Shown here: positions 1-8,371 of the stretch, piece after piece
How the letters are laid out: the number at the start of each line of letters is the position of its first letter
Position numbering within the stretch: the stretch's first letter is position 1
From: Mycoemilia scoparia
Lineage: Eukaryota > Kickxellomycota > Kickxellomycetes > Kickxellales > Kickxellaceae
DNA length: 31,755 bases
Direction of reading: 5' to 3'
NCBI GenBank assembly: GCA_027575805.1
Contig: JANBPU010000186.1
Span: forward strand, 1 to 31,755
The notes under the pieces: model-generated
Database searches by the model: none
What the model saw: the letters and a program-made list of their open reading frames with translations, nothing else
What the model was told of the DNA's origin: nothing
Position numbers and translations under genes: made by a program

Positions 1-890
1 TTGGTAAAGAAAACCTCAACATTTCCATCCTTATGCTGGTCAGCTCTCTTGCTATATTTAAGTGGTCTGGAATAAACCCAAAAATTCTCAAAGTAAATGG
101 CCAAGGAGCCATCAACTTTAAGATTGATAGATTTCCCTTGAATCAATGATTCATGACCAAGTTTGAATTGTTGGAGCAAAATAGTCTTTTCAGTTTCATT
201 CAAGATTTCATAAAGTATGAGGATAGATTGAGATTTTAGAAACAAATATTCTTGGAAAAATTTCAGGATTTTCAGCTTACTTTCCTCATTCATATCCACA
301 ACTTTGCTTCTGTTTCTGTCAACAGCAGTAGTTGTGGTGGTGGTAGTGATGAGAAAGCTTTTGAGGATGCTGGTAATAAGTGCTAGGTCAGCAAAATCAA
401 CCCTGGTAACATCATGAGCAACATTATGAGAAAATGATAAATAATCATTAAACTCATTTATGAAACATTCCCAACAAATATCTTGTTTGTTTCCAATCAT
501 CTCAAGGGTGCTTTTGATAGATGTATATTTTTCAGCAAGAGTCACATTAGTTTCCCCAAATGTGGACCATGTGACTGTGTCTGTGCCATAATACATGGCA
601 AGTAGGGGAAGAAGCACACCATTGTGAAAATCAAGGAAGGTAATTCTGAGATAAGCCACAGGAAGATTGTTTTCAATGAAGCGATCATAGGTGCTGGACA
701 AGTCATTTAGAGCAGAACCAAGCAATTGGTGTAAAATGGATTTCATGGAAGACAGTTCCTCTTCAGCAATTCCCTGCTCATTGATACTGGTTTTATCCAG
801 AAGCAACTGGATAAAGTCCTGGAACTGGTTAAAAAATATCTGGCATGCAATGAACCCTTTGGATATGGCTACTGGTGTGGTGATGTCCAT
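1..890 (-). CDS. Unrecognised protein, C-terminus cut by window edge
   Basis: A frame open for 296 codons runs from an ATG at 888-890 off the left edge without a stop. The N-terminus reads MDITTPVAISKGFIACQ. It is rich in Leu, Ile and Phe and looks helical and globular. A Thr run (about 8 residues) lies near 314-345, and there is no obvious membrane segment or signal peptide. I do not recognise the family and propose no function. The start is supported because it is the first ATG after a TATATAA at 1071-1077 and a CA-rich leader on the minus strand. It lies in the repeat-rich part of the window beside transposon fragments, so it may belong to a lineage-specific or repeat-borne family, but no transposase or polymerase motif is visible. 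Codon use is even and coding-like throughout. I am fairly sure it is a gene or a recent gene copy, and unsure of everything else. Confidence 0.6.
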   Translation of the reverse strand, partial: MDITTPVAISKGFIACQIFFNQFQDFIQLLLDKTSINEQGIAEEELSSMKSILHQLLGSALNDLSSTYDRFIENNLPVAYLRITFLDFHNGVLLPLLAMYYGTDTVTWSTFGETNVTLAEKYTSIKSTLEMIGNKQDICWECFINEFNDYLSFSHNVAHDVTRVDFADLALITSILKSFLITTTTTTTAVDRNRSKVVDMNEESKLKILKFFQEYLFLKSQSILILYEILNETEKTILLQQFKLGHESLIQGKSINLKVDGSLAIYFENFWVYSRPLKYSKRADQHKDGNVEVFFT

Positions 891-945
891 TTTGTGTATA
901 ACCTTTTGGGGTGTATACAATTGGTAAATGGAGAGAGGATGTTGC

Positions 946-966
946 TGTGTGTGTGTGTGTGTGTGT
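946..966. repeat. (TG)n microsatellite
   Basis: An uninterrupted TG dinucleotide run in the 5' leader of the left-edge gene. A degenerate TATG/TGTG tract continues to about 1012. Confidence 0.85.
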
Positions 967-1070
967 ATGTATGTAGAGAAACAGATTAGCAATTCTGTGT
1001 ATGTGTGTGTGGTTGTTGATAAGGTTGAAAGATGATGAAAATATTTTTTTAGTTGGACTAGCTACTGAGT

Positions 1071-1077
1071 TTATATA
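1071..1077 (-). promoter_or_regulatory. TATA box of the left-edge gene
   Basis: TATATAA on the minus strand, about 180 nt upstream of the ATG at 890. The leader between them contains CA/TG microsatellite runs. The call rests on motif match and position only. Confidence 0.45.
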
Positions 1078-1506
1078 GGTCTGAAACTGGGCCTAGAACA
1101 ACAAAAACAATTTTTGTAAATAATACAAATGATAGTTGTTGGAGTTTGTAAAATTTGGATATTTTTTACTATTTTTGTTCAAAGCTGTGGCTTTGACTAT
1201 CACAGTGATCACATTGGTATGTAAAACATTGCAAAAATAGTGTTGAAAATCATGATTGACATGTTTTGTAAAATCATCCTTATATTCCCAATAAAACCAT
1301 TTTACAGAAAATTTAAATTGTAATCTTTTAAAAAATTTTGGAGTAATAGAAAACATGTTTCCAAAGGTCAAAAACAAAAAAGCAATTAATCGAATGCTTT
1401 ATATTAGCAAATATCACTGGCTAAATCTGACCATATTGGTAATGATTTTTGAAGAGTATCTTTTAGTGACTAATGATTATAGGGACAAGCATATCCAAAT
1501 GGATAT

Positions 1507-1511
1507 CTAGC
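1507..1511. repeat. Target-site duplication, left copy
   Basis: CTAGC, repeated exactly at 2045-2049 on the other side of the solo LTR. Confidence 0.75.
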
Positions 1512-2044
1512 TGTTGGGCTGTAGCCCACATGGTCCGTCCTGAATGATCCCAGATGGGATTATTTTGTCCTGAACGATTCAGGATCACCCTGAACAACTT
1601 TCAGTTGATCAGAGTGATTCTGAATCAATCATGATTATAAGCTGAGGACTACATTCCTCACTTACCTTTTATTAGTTTAGTTAGTTTAATAAGGAGTTTT
1701 GCTATCTTCATTACCTTTTATAGAATCATACTTTTATTTGTTTAAAAATAAAGTTGTGGTTGAAAGGATTTGAAGAGTTATAGTTAAGCCTTATTGTTTC
1801 CCAATTAAGACCATTCTTTCCTGTCCATTTCCATTCAGGACGATTCTTTATTGTGGTTCCTTATTTGCATCCCTTTTCCCTGTTCAGATTCATCCTGAAC
1901 GACATTATTATTCTGCTATCCATGCACCCTTGTGCTTTTCCTTTATTCTCATTCTGAACGATTTTGAACCGTTCTGAACGATAGTCTTTCAGTATCAACT
2001 TTTCAGAACAGTTGAGGTTCGTCCCGGACGACCCTGGTCTGTCA
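1512..2044. mobile_element. Solo LTR (533 bp) with 5-bp target duplication
   Basis: The sequence starts TGTTGGGCTGTAGCCC and ends GGTCTGTCA, so it has the canonical TG...CA ends of an LTR. It is flanked on both sides by CTAGC (1507-1511 and 2045-2049), a perfect 5-bp target-site duplication. Removing it restores the interrupted MITE. There is no internal retrotransposon domain, so this is most simply a solo LTR left by LTR-LTR recombination. An AATAAA at 1747-1752 would suit plus orientation, but orientation is not proven. The interior holds many TGAACGA-like motifs in both orientations. The superfamily (Gypsy or Copia) cannot be told from the LTR alone. Confidence 0.8.
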
Positions 2045-2049
2045 CTAGC
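2045..2049. repeat. Target-site duplication, right copy
   Basis: CTAGC, identical to 1507-1511. The interrupted MITE resumes directly after it with TTTACTAGTAG. Confidence 0.75.
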
Positions 2050-2138
2050 TTTACTAGTAGACATTCACCCTCCAAAAACTATCTCCCATATATACAAAAT
2101 CAGTGCCAGTTTTGGTTTAATTCAAAATTAAAGTATAT

Positions 2139-2288
2139 GGCAAGTTCTCTATCAAAAGGAAACAGACTGGTGCCCTCATACATTCCCAGCAAATTGACCC
2201 ATAACCTATACATTTTGGCATTAGTCTGGCAGATTATTGGCTATTATCCAGGGTATTCTTCTGGTACACTTCTAAATGAGATTTTGCT
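2139..2288. repeat. Dispersed repeat, copy 1
   Basis: About 150 bp with clear similarity (roughly three quarters identical by eye) to 6184-6331. Shared blocks include ATCAAAAGGAAACAGA, ATTGGCTATTAT and CAGGGTAT followed by CTGGTACAC. An open frame over copy 1 is broken by stops in copy 2, so protein coding is unlikely. No tRNA-type B box was found and the element class is unknown. Confidence 0.65.
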
Positions 2289-2495
2289 ATATATGATATA
2301 TCTAAATAAGATAGAATATAACAAAATAGCACACAAGCAGCCAAATTTCACTAACAATACAATATATGGTCATTTCCCTGCTGATAAGGTGTTAAATAGA
2401 CAGAAACAAGTACTCATATTTTGGCCTAATCTCAAGTCATTTACTTTCCAATTTTTGGTGATCTATTTCTGTCTAGGCTCTTGTAAAAACTGACC

Positions 2496-2615
2496 ATATG
2501 GGTAATAATTTTTGAAGGGTGAAAGTTTACTAGTAAAATTGGACACCCATTTGGCTGTGATTTCCCCTATAATCATGGTCCCCAAAATTCACCCTTCAAA
2601 AATTATGATCCATAT
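2496..2615. mobile_element. MITE copy b, intact reference copy
   Basis: A 120-bp element with imperfect terminal inverted repeats of about 28 bp. The left end is ATATGGGTAATAATTTTTGA and continues AGGGTGAA. The right end is TTCACCCTTCAAAAATTATG and continues ATCCATAT. There is no coding capacity. The flanks are TA-rich, compatible with TA target duplication as in Tc1/mariner-derived MITEs, but the exact duplication is unclear because the ends are themselves AT-rich. Confidence 0.75.
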
Positions 2616-2939
2616 ATAATCCAAGTAGTTGTGTATTTTTGAGAATAAGTAATTTTGTTATACTGTTTTTGCCACTTTAAAAACCTTTTACTATTATTGT
2701 AAAAGTAAGAAACCCCATTTTTTAAAACTTTAAACTATTTTGTCATTGACCTTAATCATAATGATTATAAAAAATATATGACTTTTTCAGTGTAGTTATA
2801 TTTAATGAATCATGTATATAAAATATAAAAACTATATATAAAATAGAAAATGAATATAAGATAGTGTACTATGCTAATATACTTGTGTATATATCAATAA
2901 ACATCAATCCCCCACTGCAACCATATATATGTGTGAGAT
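2616..2939. other. AT-rich spacer, no gene seen
   Basis: Very AT-rich sequence between MITE copy b and the stop of the next minus-strand gene. It probably includes that gene's 3' UTR. I see no open frame, RNA gene or repeat worth calling. Confidence 0.6.
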
Positions 2940-4061
2940 TCAAATCAAGCCTTTTAAATTGGGAATTTTAAACCCATTTGCTTTTAAGATCATATCAGCA
3001 ATATCAGGTTGATCAAGAAATTCTGATAAATTGGGTATTTCATAATGAATGATATATTCACCTATGATAGCCAAAGAAATATCTGCAGACAAATAGTCTT
3101 CAACATTATTATAAATAATGTAATAGATTTGAGTAATCCAGACAATTGTTTCTTTGTACTTTTCTTGAATAAAATCATTATCTTCTTTACTCAAAACTTT
3201 GTCACAACCACCCATACAACTGCTATTATCTGTGATGTTGGTATCAATTTGGGCAAGGATACTGCCACACCTTCTAACAACTTCATGAAATAAAAATTTA
3301 CCTATACCCATATATCTTAAAAAGTCTATATAGTCTATAGGATCAGCAATCTTTTTTTCCAGTTTAGAATATCCAGGATACACAAAAGCAATAAGGTAAT
3401 AACAAAGAATCTTAGAAAGGTCTTTTCCAGGAATATAGGTATTGTTACCACCAGATATTGGCAATAGGAGTTTTGTTCCAAAAACATGTTTTTCCAGGTA
3501 ATCTTTCTCAAATGTATCCCATATCTGGTTTAATGATTTTCCCATATCTCTGTTATTGATTGTTGCCATTGCTTTATCAAAGACTATTTTTGTTTCTTCA
3601 TCAAGTTTTGAAAGTTCATGCTCTTCTTGATGCTCATTGCTGAACAAAGTTTCAAGTAAACCATCGATATGAAGTTTTTCATACTGTGCATAAAATTTCC
3701 TCTCTTTATGTAACCTGAGATTTATGGCTTTTTCAATAGGTATATCAGCTTTTCTTCTAGATGGCCTTCCCTTTGTTCCACCTTTTGTTCTAGCTTTTTT
3801 AGTAGTTGATGAAGAAAGGGTAGCAGTAAAGCTATCAGGTTTAAATTCATCAAACTCCATTTCTTCATCCTCCTCATCTCTGTACTGTACTTGAGAGCCC
3901 TCAAAATGAGAGTATTCAACATGATGTGGATTATCAGTTGTAAAAGACATTTGGGTTTCTAACAGAGGAGAATTAGGTATTGCCTCAAAGCCTCTATGAC
4001 TGACAATATCTGACCCAGAGGTTTGATCTGATATATTTACTTTCTGGTGCCTGTTATCCAT
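2940..4061 (-). CDS. Unrecognised nuclear-type protein with basic AT-hook-like patch
   Basis: A 373-residue single-exon gene. I chose the ATG at 4061 (MDNRHQKVN) because the in-frame extension upstream begins at a non-ATG codon. Residues 61-76 are strongly acidic (RDEEDEEMEFDEF). Residues 88-104 form a basic patch (KKARTKGGTKGRPSRRK) that resembles a nuclear localisation signal and contains GRPSRRK, loosely like an AT-hook core. The C-terminal 270 residues are helical and carry a short Cys pair (CMGGC). No enzyme or transposase motif was found. It lies between MITE copies in the repeat-rich part of the window, on the same strand as the left-edge gene. DNA or chromatin association is inferred only from the basic patch; no function is claimed. 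Confidence 0.65.
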   Translation of the reverse strand: MDNRHQKVNISDQTSGSDIVSHRGFEAIPNSPLLETQMSFTTDNPHHVEYSHFEGSQVQYRDEEDEEMEFDEFKPDSFTATLSSSTTKKARTKGGTKGRPSRRKADIPIEKAINLRLHKERKFYAQYEKLHIDGLLETLFSNEHQEEHELSKLDEETKIVFDKAMATINNRDMGKSLNQIWDTFEKDYLEKHVFGTKLLLPISGGNNTYIPGKDLSKILCYYLIAFVYPGYSKLEKKIADPIDYIDFLRYMGIGKFLFHEVVRRCGSILAQIDTNITDNSSCMGGCDKVLSKEDNDFIQEKYKETIVWITQIYYIIYNNVEDYLSADISLAIIGEYIIHYEIPNLSEFLDQPDIADMILKANGFKIPNLKGLI

Positions 4062-4413
4062 GATGGATAAGGTAGACAAACAAGACTTGGTAGATAGATG
4101 AATAGGCAAGTTATCAAGTGTGTGTGTGTGAATATGTGAGTATGGATAAGGGGGGTGCAGGCTACAAGAGTGAGAAAAAGTAAAGGTTCTCAGATCTGCA
4201 TTGGAATTGGGGCATACTTATACCTACAAAGGTATGTCAAATTTTGGAAGTTACAAATAAATAAATTGGAAATTCATAAACTTTTGTAAGTAAATCCAAA
4301 ATTTGTTAGAAAGGTATCAAAAGAAAAAAAGGTTTATTCGTAAACTTAAGGACAAAAAACAAAAAGTTTTTTATGATTTTGATTTTGGTTTAAAAAGTAA
4401 AATGTGTTTTACA

Positions 4414-4534
4414 ATATGGGTAATAATTTTTGAAGGGTGAATTTTGGGGACCAATGATTATAGGCGCAATCACAGCCAAATGGATGTCCAGTTTTACTAG
4501 TGAACTTTCACTCTTCAAAAATAATCGCCTATAT
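4414..4534. mobile_element. MITE copy c (reverse orientation)
   Basis: Begins ATATGGGTAATAATTTTTGA and ends TCTTCAAAAATAATCGCC followed by TATAT. The interior runs in the opposite sense to copy b (GGGGACCAATGATTATAG first, TTTTACTAGTGAAC last). It abuts copy d directly, sharing the ATAT at the junction. Confidence 0.75.
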
Positions 4535-4653
4535 GGGTAATAAATTTTGAAGGGTGAAAGTTTACTAATAAAACTAGACATCCGTTTGTCTATGATTGCC
4601 CCTATAATCATTCATCACCAAAATTCACCCTTCAAAAAGTGTTACCATTATAT
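4531..4653. mobile_element. MITE copy d (forward orientation)
   Basis: Begins ATATGGGTAATAAATTTTGA and ends TTCACCCTTCAAAAAGTGTT followed by ACCATTATAT. The interior has the same sense as copy b. With copy c it forms an imperfect inverted repeat of about 240 bp. Confidence 0.75.
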
Positions 4654-5019
4654 TGTAAGCAGAAATAGGTCCGTCAATATTTTGGACCAACTACACACAC
4701 ATATACCATTTATCATGAAACTTTTTGGGATCCATACCCATTTTTGTTTAAGGCCGTATGTAATCTGGCAATATCACAGCTGTCTATTGTTTTCTTATAA
4801 TCAACATTATTTTTGTTGCTGTGATATGATTTAGTGAAATCAATAAAAGAAATGATACCAAATAAATTTCCAACAATAACAGTAGTTATATTAGTAGTAA
4901 TAATAGCATTAGTAACTGACAAAAAAATATTAAGAATTGAATTCAAGAACTAGAGTCACAATGTAAATCTGATTATTATTGTGTATGTCCAAGAATGGTC
5001 GAGAAAGATAGAGAGATTA

Positions 5020-5265
5020 TTAGTGAATAGTAATTGGCAAAGCACTATCTTGACCGGTAATAGCAGCAATATTGACACCATCGTCAGGAGGCAAATGTTT
5101 TTCGGTATCAGCAATTTCGACATTATTAAATGAACCTCCGCCAGGTAATAGACCGCCAATAAGACCACTGCTTGGAATAGGAAGAGCAGATGAAGGCATT
5201 ATTACGAAAGTCATGGCGGTTACAACAAACGTCGCGACAGGAAGAGTGGAAGGAAATAATTTCAT
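5020..5265 (-). CDS. Small secreted protein
   Basis: An 81-residue protein starting at the ATG at 5265 (MKLFPSTLPVATFVV). The in-frame codons upstream do not include an ATG. Residues 1 to about 27 form a classical signal peptide: a Lys at position 2, a hydrophobic core TLPVATFVVTAMTFVIM, and a small-residue site around SSA-LP. The mature part is about 54 residues and contains a Gly/Pro stretch (GLIGGLLPGGG), then an acidic, Asp-rich section, and no cysteine. With no Cys it is not a typical disulfide-rich effector. I do not recognise a family. A TATATAAA at 5511-5518 on the minus strand would give a leader of roughly 220 nt containing AG and TA microsatellite-like runs. Candidate roles (secreted effector, wall or spore-coat component) are speculation. 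Confidence 0.55.
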   Translation of the reverse strand: MKLFPSTLPVATFVVTAMTFVIMPSSALPIPSSGLIGGLLPGGGSFNNVEIADTEKHLPPDDGVNIAAITGQDSALPITIH

Positions 5266-5510
5266 GACTGGGTTATTTAAGTTATACAAAAATAAATAGG
5301 ATGAAAAGCAATACAGAGAGAGAGAGAATGGATAATAAAACTATTGATGTAATGAGCTAAATTATTAGTGATAATAAATATTATGCAAGAGAAAAAATAC
5401 ACAAAAAGAATATAAATTAGTAAAGAAGTTGTTTGATGGTATAGCGGATACTTTATACTAATGAATAAAAATTTAGACAGGTTCGTGGTGTAGTGAAGAA
5501 GAAAAGGTCG

Positions 5511-5518
5511 TTTATATA
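5511..5518 (-). promoter_or_regulatory. TATA box of the small secreted protein gene
   Basis: TATATAAA on the minus strand, about 246 nt upstream of the ATG at 5265. This is the best TATA match in the leader region. Confidence 0.4.
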
Positions 5519-6183
5519 CCTAAATCTCAAGCTGCTTTACCAATCTTCTGTATGTGTTGTGCTATTGTTTGAGAAAAAAGAGAGAGGGCTCTCATATACT
5601 CAGAGATGTGCAATGACAACATTGGCGTAAAATATCATGTCTATAAACAACCACCGCGTATCTATTATTGTTATTATCAGGTGCTCAATCTTTTGATGCT
5701 AAAAACAATAACATTGACAATGACAATAAAATACTGCTACACCTGGCCCAGGCCAAGGCCAAGAAACAAAGAAATGTTGTTCAAAAATATAAGAGAAAAC
5801 ACCAAAAGGGTTACTACCCTACTATAAACTTACGCCACCTTGCTAAATTAGTTGGAAATATCATTGTCCAAAATCCAAACATGGTAGGACTTTGTTATTT
5901 TGATTCCTTCTCTTTTTATCAATTTACATCAAATTGGCTTAGCCAACCCGGCTATCATCGACCACCATCGACTAGTGCTTTCTAAAAACATTACCAACTG
6001 ACGTAGTTGAAGCTATAACAGGATTTCAGAGTCTTATTACTATTAATAGCATAATTAATGTTCATAGGGGTGGAGTCTTGGCTAACACCACCACCACCAC
6101 CAACACTATCAGGAATTTATGAAGATAAAAATAAACCAACTAGTCAAGATGTGCGGTTGTAGGTTCCTAATGAGCTGAGAATT
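5519..6183. other. Spacer with coding-like fragment, no supported gene
   Basis: A plus-strand frame over about 5680-5870 reads as a Lys-rich stretch (ILLHLAQAKAKKQRNVVQ) preceded by a run of Leu codons and a good acceptor-like ATTATTATCAG at 5669-5679. There is no ATG in frame and no donor that joins it to one, so I do not call a gene. A CCA/ACC repeat lies at about 6090-6107. Confidence 0.35.
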
Positions 6184-6331
6184 GGAAAGTTCTCCATCAA
6201 AAGGAAACAGATTGGGACCCTCACACGTTCCCTGCAAATCAGCACATAGCCCATGCACTTTGACTGGAGGCTGACGGGTTATTGGCTATTATTCAGGGTA
6301 TCATTCTGGTACACCATTGAAGGAGATTCTG
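6184..6331. repeat. Dispersed repeat, copy 2
   Basis: Counterpart of 2139-2288 in the same orientation. It shares ATCAAAAGGAAACAGA, TTATTGGCTATTAT and CTGGTACAC with several small substitutions. Confidence 0.65.
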
Positions 6332-6598
6332 CCAATTGTTTTTGTTTTTACTACATGGATATTTATTATATAGAACTTGCTTGGAAATAAAACTTAGCAG
6401 TATAGAAATGACATCATCTTTGTGTATCTTAATAGACATGGCTTAAACCAATATTCTATGATGATGATGACGACGAATCCTTCCTTAACTATAAATGCTT
6501 GCAAGTAAGATATCAGAAAATTGCTATTTTATTGAATGTAAAAATAATGCCAATTGATACAACATTTGATGGTAGAAGTAAAAGAGAGTAAAGTAAAA

Positions 6599-6700
6599 TT
6601 GGGTGATAGTTTTTGAAGGATGCCTTTTGGTGGACGCCAATGATTATAGGAGCTATAACAGCCAAATGTGTGGCTAACGTTTCAAAAACAATGGCCCATT
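6599..6700. mobile_element. MITE copy e, degenerate
   Basis: GGGTGATAGTTTTTGAAGGA at the left, CAATGATTATAGGAGC and ACAGCCAAATG inside, and TTTCAAAAACAATGGCCCAT at the right match the reverse-oriented copies. It has lost part of the interior and many bases differ. It lies about 50 bp beyond the stop codon of RBX1. Confidence 0.6.
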
Positions 6701-6749
6701 TGATGATAAAACAAAGAACGGCAGCAACACAAGAACGTGGATAAATGGA

Positions 6750-7396
6750 TTAGCGACCAACTTTATGGAGTTCCCAAGGTTTATTATCTAATGGACACAC
6801 TTTTCTGGTATTCAACCACCGATTAATACAATGATGATGGAACGCATGCTACAGCAAACAAAAATATATGATAAATAAAACAGGGTTATAGTTATAATTG
6901 GCATTAGAGTTGAAAATATAAAATATGAGGATTATAGAGACTGACTGACTAACTACTTACGTTGCAAACACCCCATGCTACAGTACATTCATCCTGTCCA
7001 GTTGATGTATTAGCTTCTGCCTGACATTCAATACACATATCCATAATATGGTTACGACAAATGGCACAAGAATCGACAATTGCATCTACAAACACACATT
7101 TAATTGTTATTTACACAGTTGCTTATAATGAGAAGCAAGTTGTGCTATCATTATTATTGTTGCTACTTACCCCATTGCCAGATTGCTACTGGATTCCACT
7201 ACATTCGCGACATATACAAGAGGAATTATAAAGCAATTTCATAAACGTAAGCTCATTACATACACCAGCACCACACAGTCTATGATATTATAATTGATAA
7301 GCCCACCTTCTTTATTTCAAACAAGGGCTTCTTGTTAGGCGTAGTGTTGGCAACCTTTTCTGGCTGTGGGCTTTCGATTTCCATTGCATCAGACAT
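6750..7396 (-). CDS. RBX1: RING-box protein 1 (cullin-RING ligase subunit)
   Basis: Four exons: 7396-7307, 7198-7171, 7085-6961, 6848-6750. All introns are GT-AG with consistent phases and give 113 residues (human RBX1 has 108). The protein binds cullins and recruits ubiquitin-charged E2 in SCF and related E3 ligases. Exon 1 encodes the variable N-terminus ending in KKPLFEIKK. Exon 2 gives WNPVAIWQW, the strand that inserts into the cullin. Exons 3 and 4 form the RING-H2 domain: [15 protein letters not shown], then [17 protein letters not shown] and VCPLDN. All expected Cys/His ligands are present, including the RBX1-specific third zinc site. The C-terminus WELHKVGR matches the family pattern. 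Exon 2 is only 28 nt. The gene is divergent from RAD26 with a 975-bp spacer. RBX1 rather than RBX2 is favoured by the IMDMCIEC stretch. Confidence 0.95.
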
Positions 7397-8371
7397 TTTG
7401 TTATTCTTTGTAATTTTTGTTTAGTATGTAGGGACACCCACGTATAGCAATGAGCAGTTTTAATTCAAACAGAAAAGAAAGAGACTATAGACGTAAGTAT
7501 GTATAGAAAGAAAAGAAAAATGTGGAATCAAAGAGTCCTGGTCACTTCTATTTCGTTCAATACACAAACACGCACTCTTTGGTTTATAAACCACAATTGA
7601 TGATTATAGAAAGAAAGTCAAATAGCTTTATTAGATGCTACCTCCTTTTTTTGTGCAAGCCTTTGAATAGAGAAGAGACTACTAGCATTACACTTTGACC
7701 TGACTGAATGCTATTCACACACACACACACATCCTAATTATTCTGATACGTAAACACTCGCACGATTATCTGATAAATTAAATCACGATCACTGTCCTCC
7801 CTCCCCCCCCCTTTGTTTATTACATGGCTCAATCTGAGTATCATCATCTTAACCAGGGTGTTTATTTTTCTGCTGCACACAACTACTACTACCATGATCT
7901 GATGAAATAAATATGAATGCATCTTGCGGTCACTTGAAAAGATACTGGCTGGATATCTTTTGATCACTTTTTATTTTTTCACTGGCTTTTCGCATTATTA
8001 TATATTCTTTATACTGCCATCATATACACTCGCATTAAGGCATTACATTTATATTTTATTTTGCCTGGCTTTGCTTACACAGGTTTTGAGCTTTCATTCA
8101 GGAAGTGAAGCTCTCTCTCTCTATATGTATATGGTAAATTCAAATTTCCAGCTTCTGACCAACTTTTTCGTTTTATTCTGAACAATATATTCAAAATTCA
8201 ACCAAAGAGGTAGCAGAATTTGGCTACATACGCACAGATTCTCTCAATACCATATATATATATATATATTCATACCTATACCAACACGAATATATCACAA
8301 CCCAACCTCGCCATTTTAACGAATCGGCTTTGAATTTCTACCACCTAACCCCGAACCACACACATAAAACA
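7397..8371. promoter_or_regulatory. Divergent intergenic region RBX1 / RAD26
   Basis: A shared upstream region for two divergent genes. It holds (CA)n runs near 7716-7730, a C-run at 7804-7812, and a (TA)n tract at 8252-8269 about 100 nt upstream of the RAD26 ATG that may serve as its TATA element. A plus-strand frame at 7924-8181 is low-complexity hydrophobic sequence and is not supported as a gene. Confidence 0.5.

Larger units (their letters stand above)
1430..2094. mobile_element. MITE copy a, split by a solo LTR
   Basis: The left part (1430-1511) and right part (2045-2094) together match the roughly 120-bp MITE seen intact at 2496-2615. The left end begins CATATTGGTAATGATTTTTG. The right end carries ACATTCACCC and finishes near CCCATATA. 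The internal piece 'ATGATTATAGGGACAAG' matches the other copies read in reverse orientation. The two halves are separated by 533 bp of unrelated sequence, annotated separately as a solo LTR. The ends are approximate because the copy is diverged. Confidence 0.7.
4062..5019. other. Spacer holding two MITE copies
   Basis: Apart from the MITE pair at 4414-4653, this stretch holds a short TG run at 4121-4129 just upstream of the 2940-4061 gene and AT-rich sequence. Short open frames here start at non-ATG codons or lie inside repeats and are not supported as genes. Confidence 0.55.

Noticed and set aside
1093..1377. Minus-strand frame of 94 codons
   Set aside because: AT-rich, no recognisable motif and no promoter or partner exon. 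Possibly a decayed element fragment, but nothing supports it.
2137..2493. Plus-strand open frame of 118 codons
   Set aside because: It overlies dispersed repeat copy 1; the same frame in copy 2 (6184-6331) has stops, so it is not under coding constraint.
5606..5985. Two overlapping plus-strand frames with coding-like sections
   Set aside because: One has a Leu run resembling a signal peptide, but a stop lies just upstream, and no donor joins it to an ATG. No family recognised.
7924..8181. Hydrophobic plus-strand frame
   Set aside because: Low-complexity T-rich sequence in the RBX1/RAD26 promoter region, and it begins at a non-ATG codon.
8330..8371. N-terminal extension of RAD26
   Set aside because: The upstream 14 codons begin with TTG; the first ATG at 8372 follows directly and fits the usual start context.
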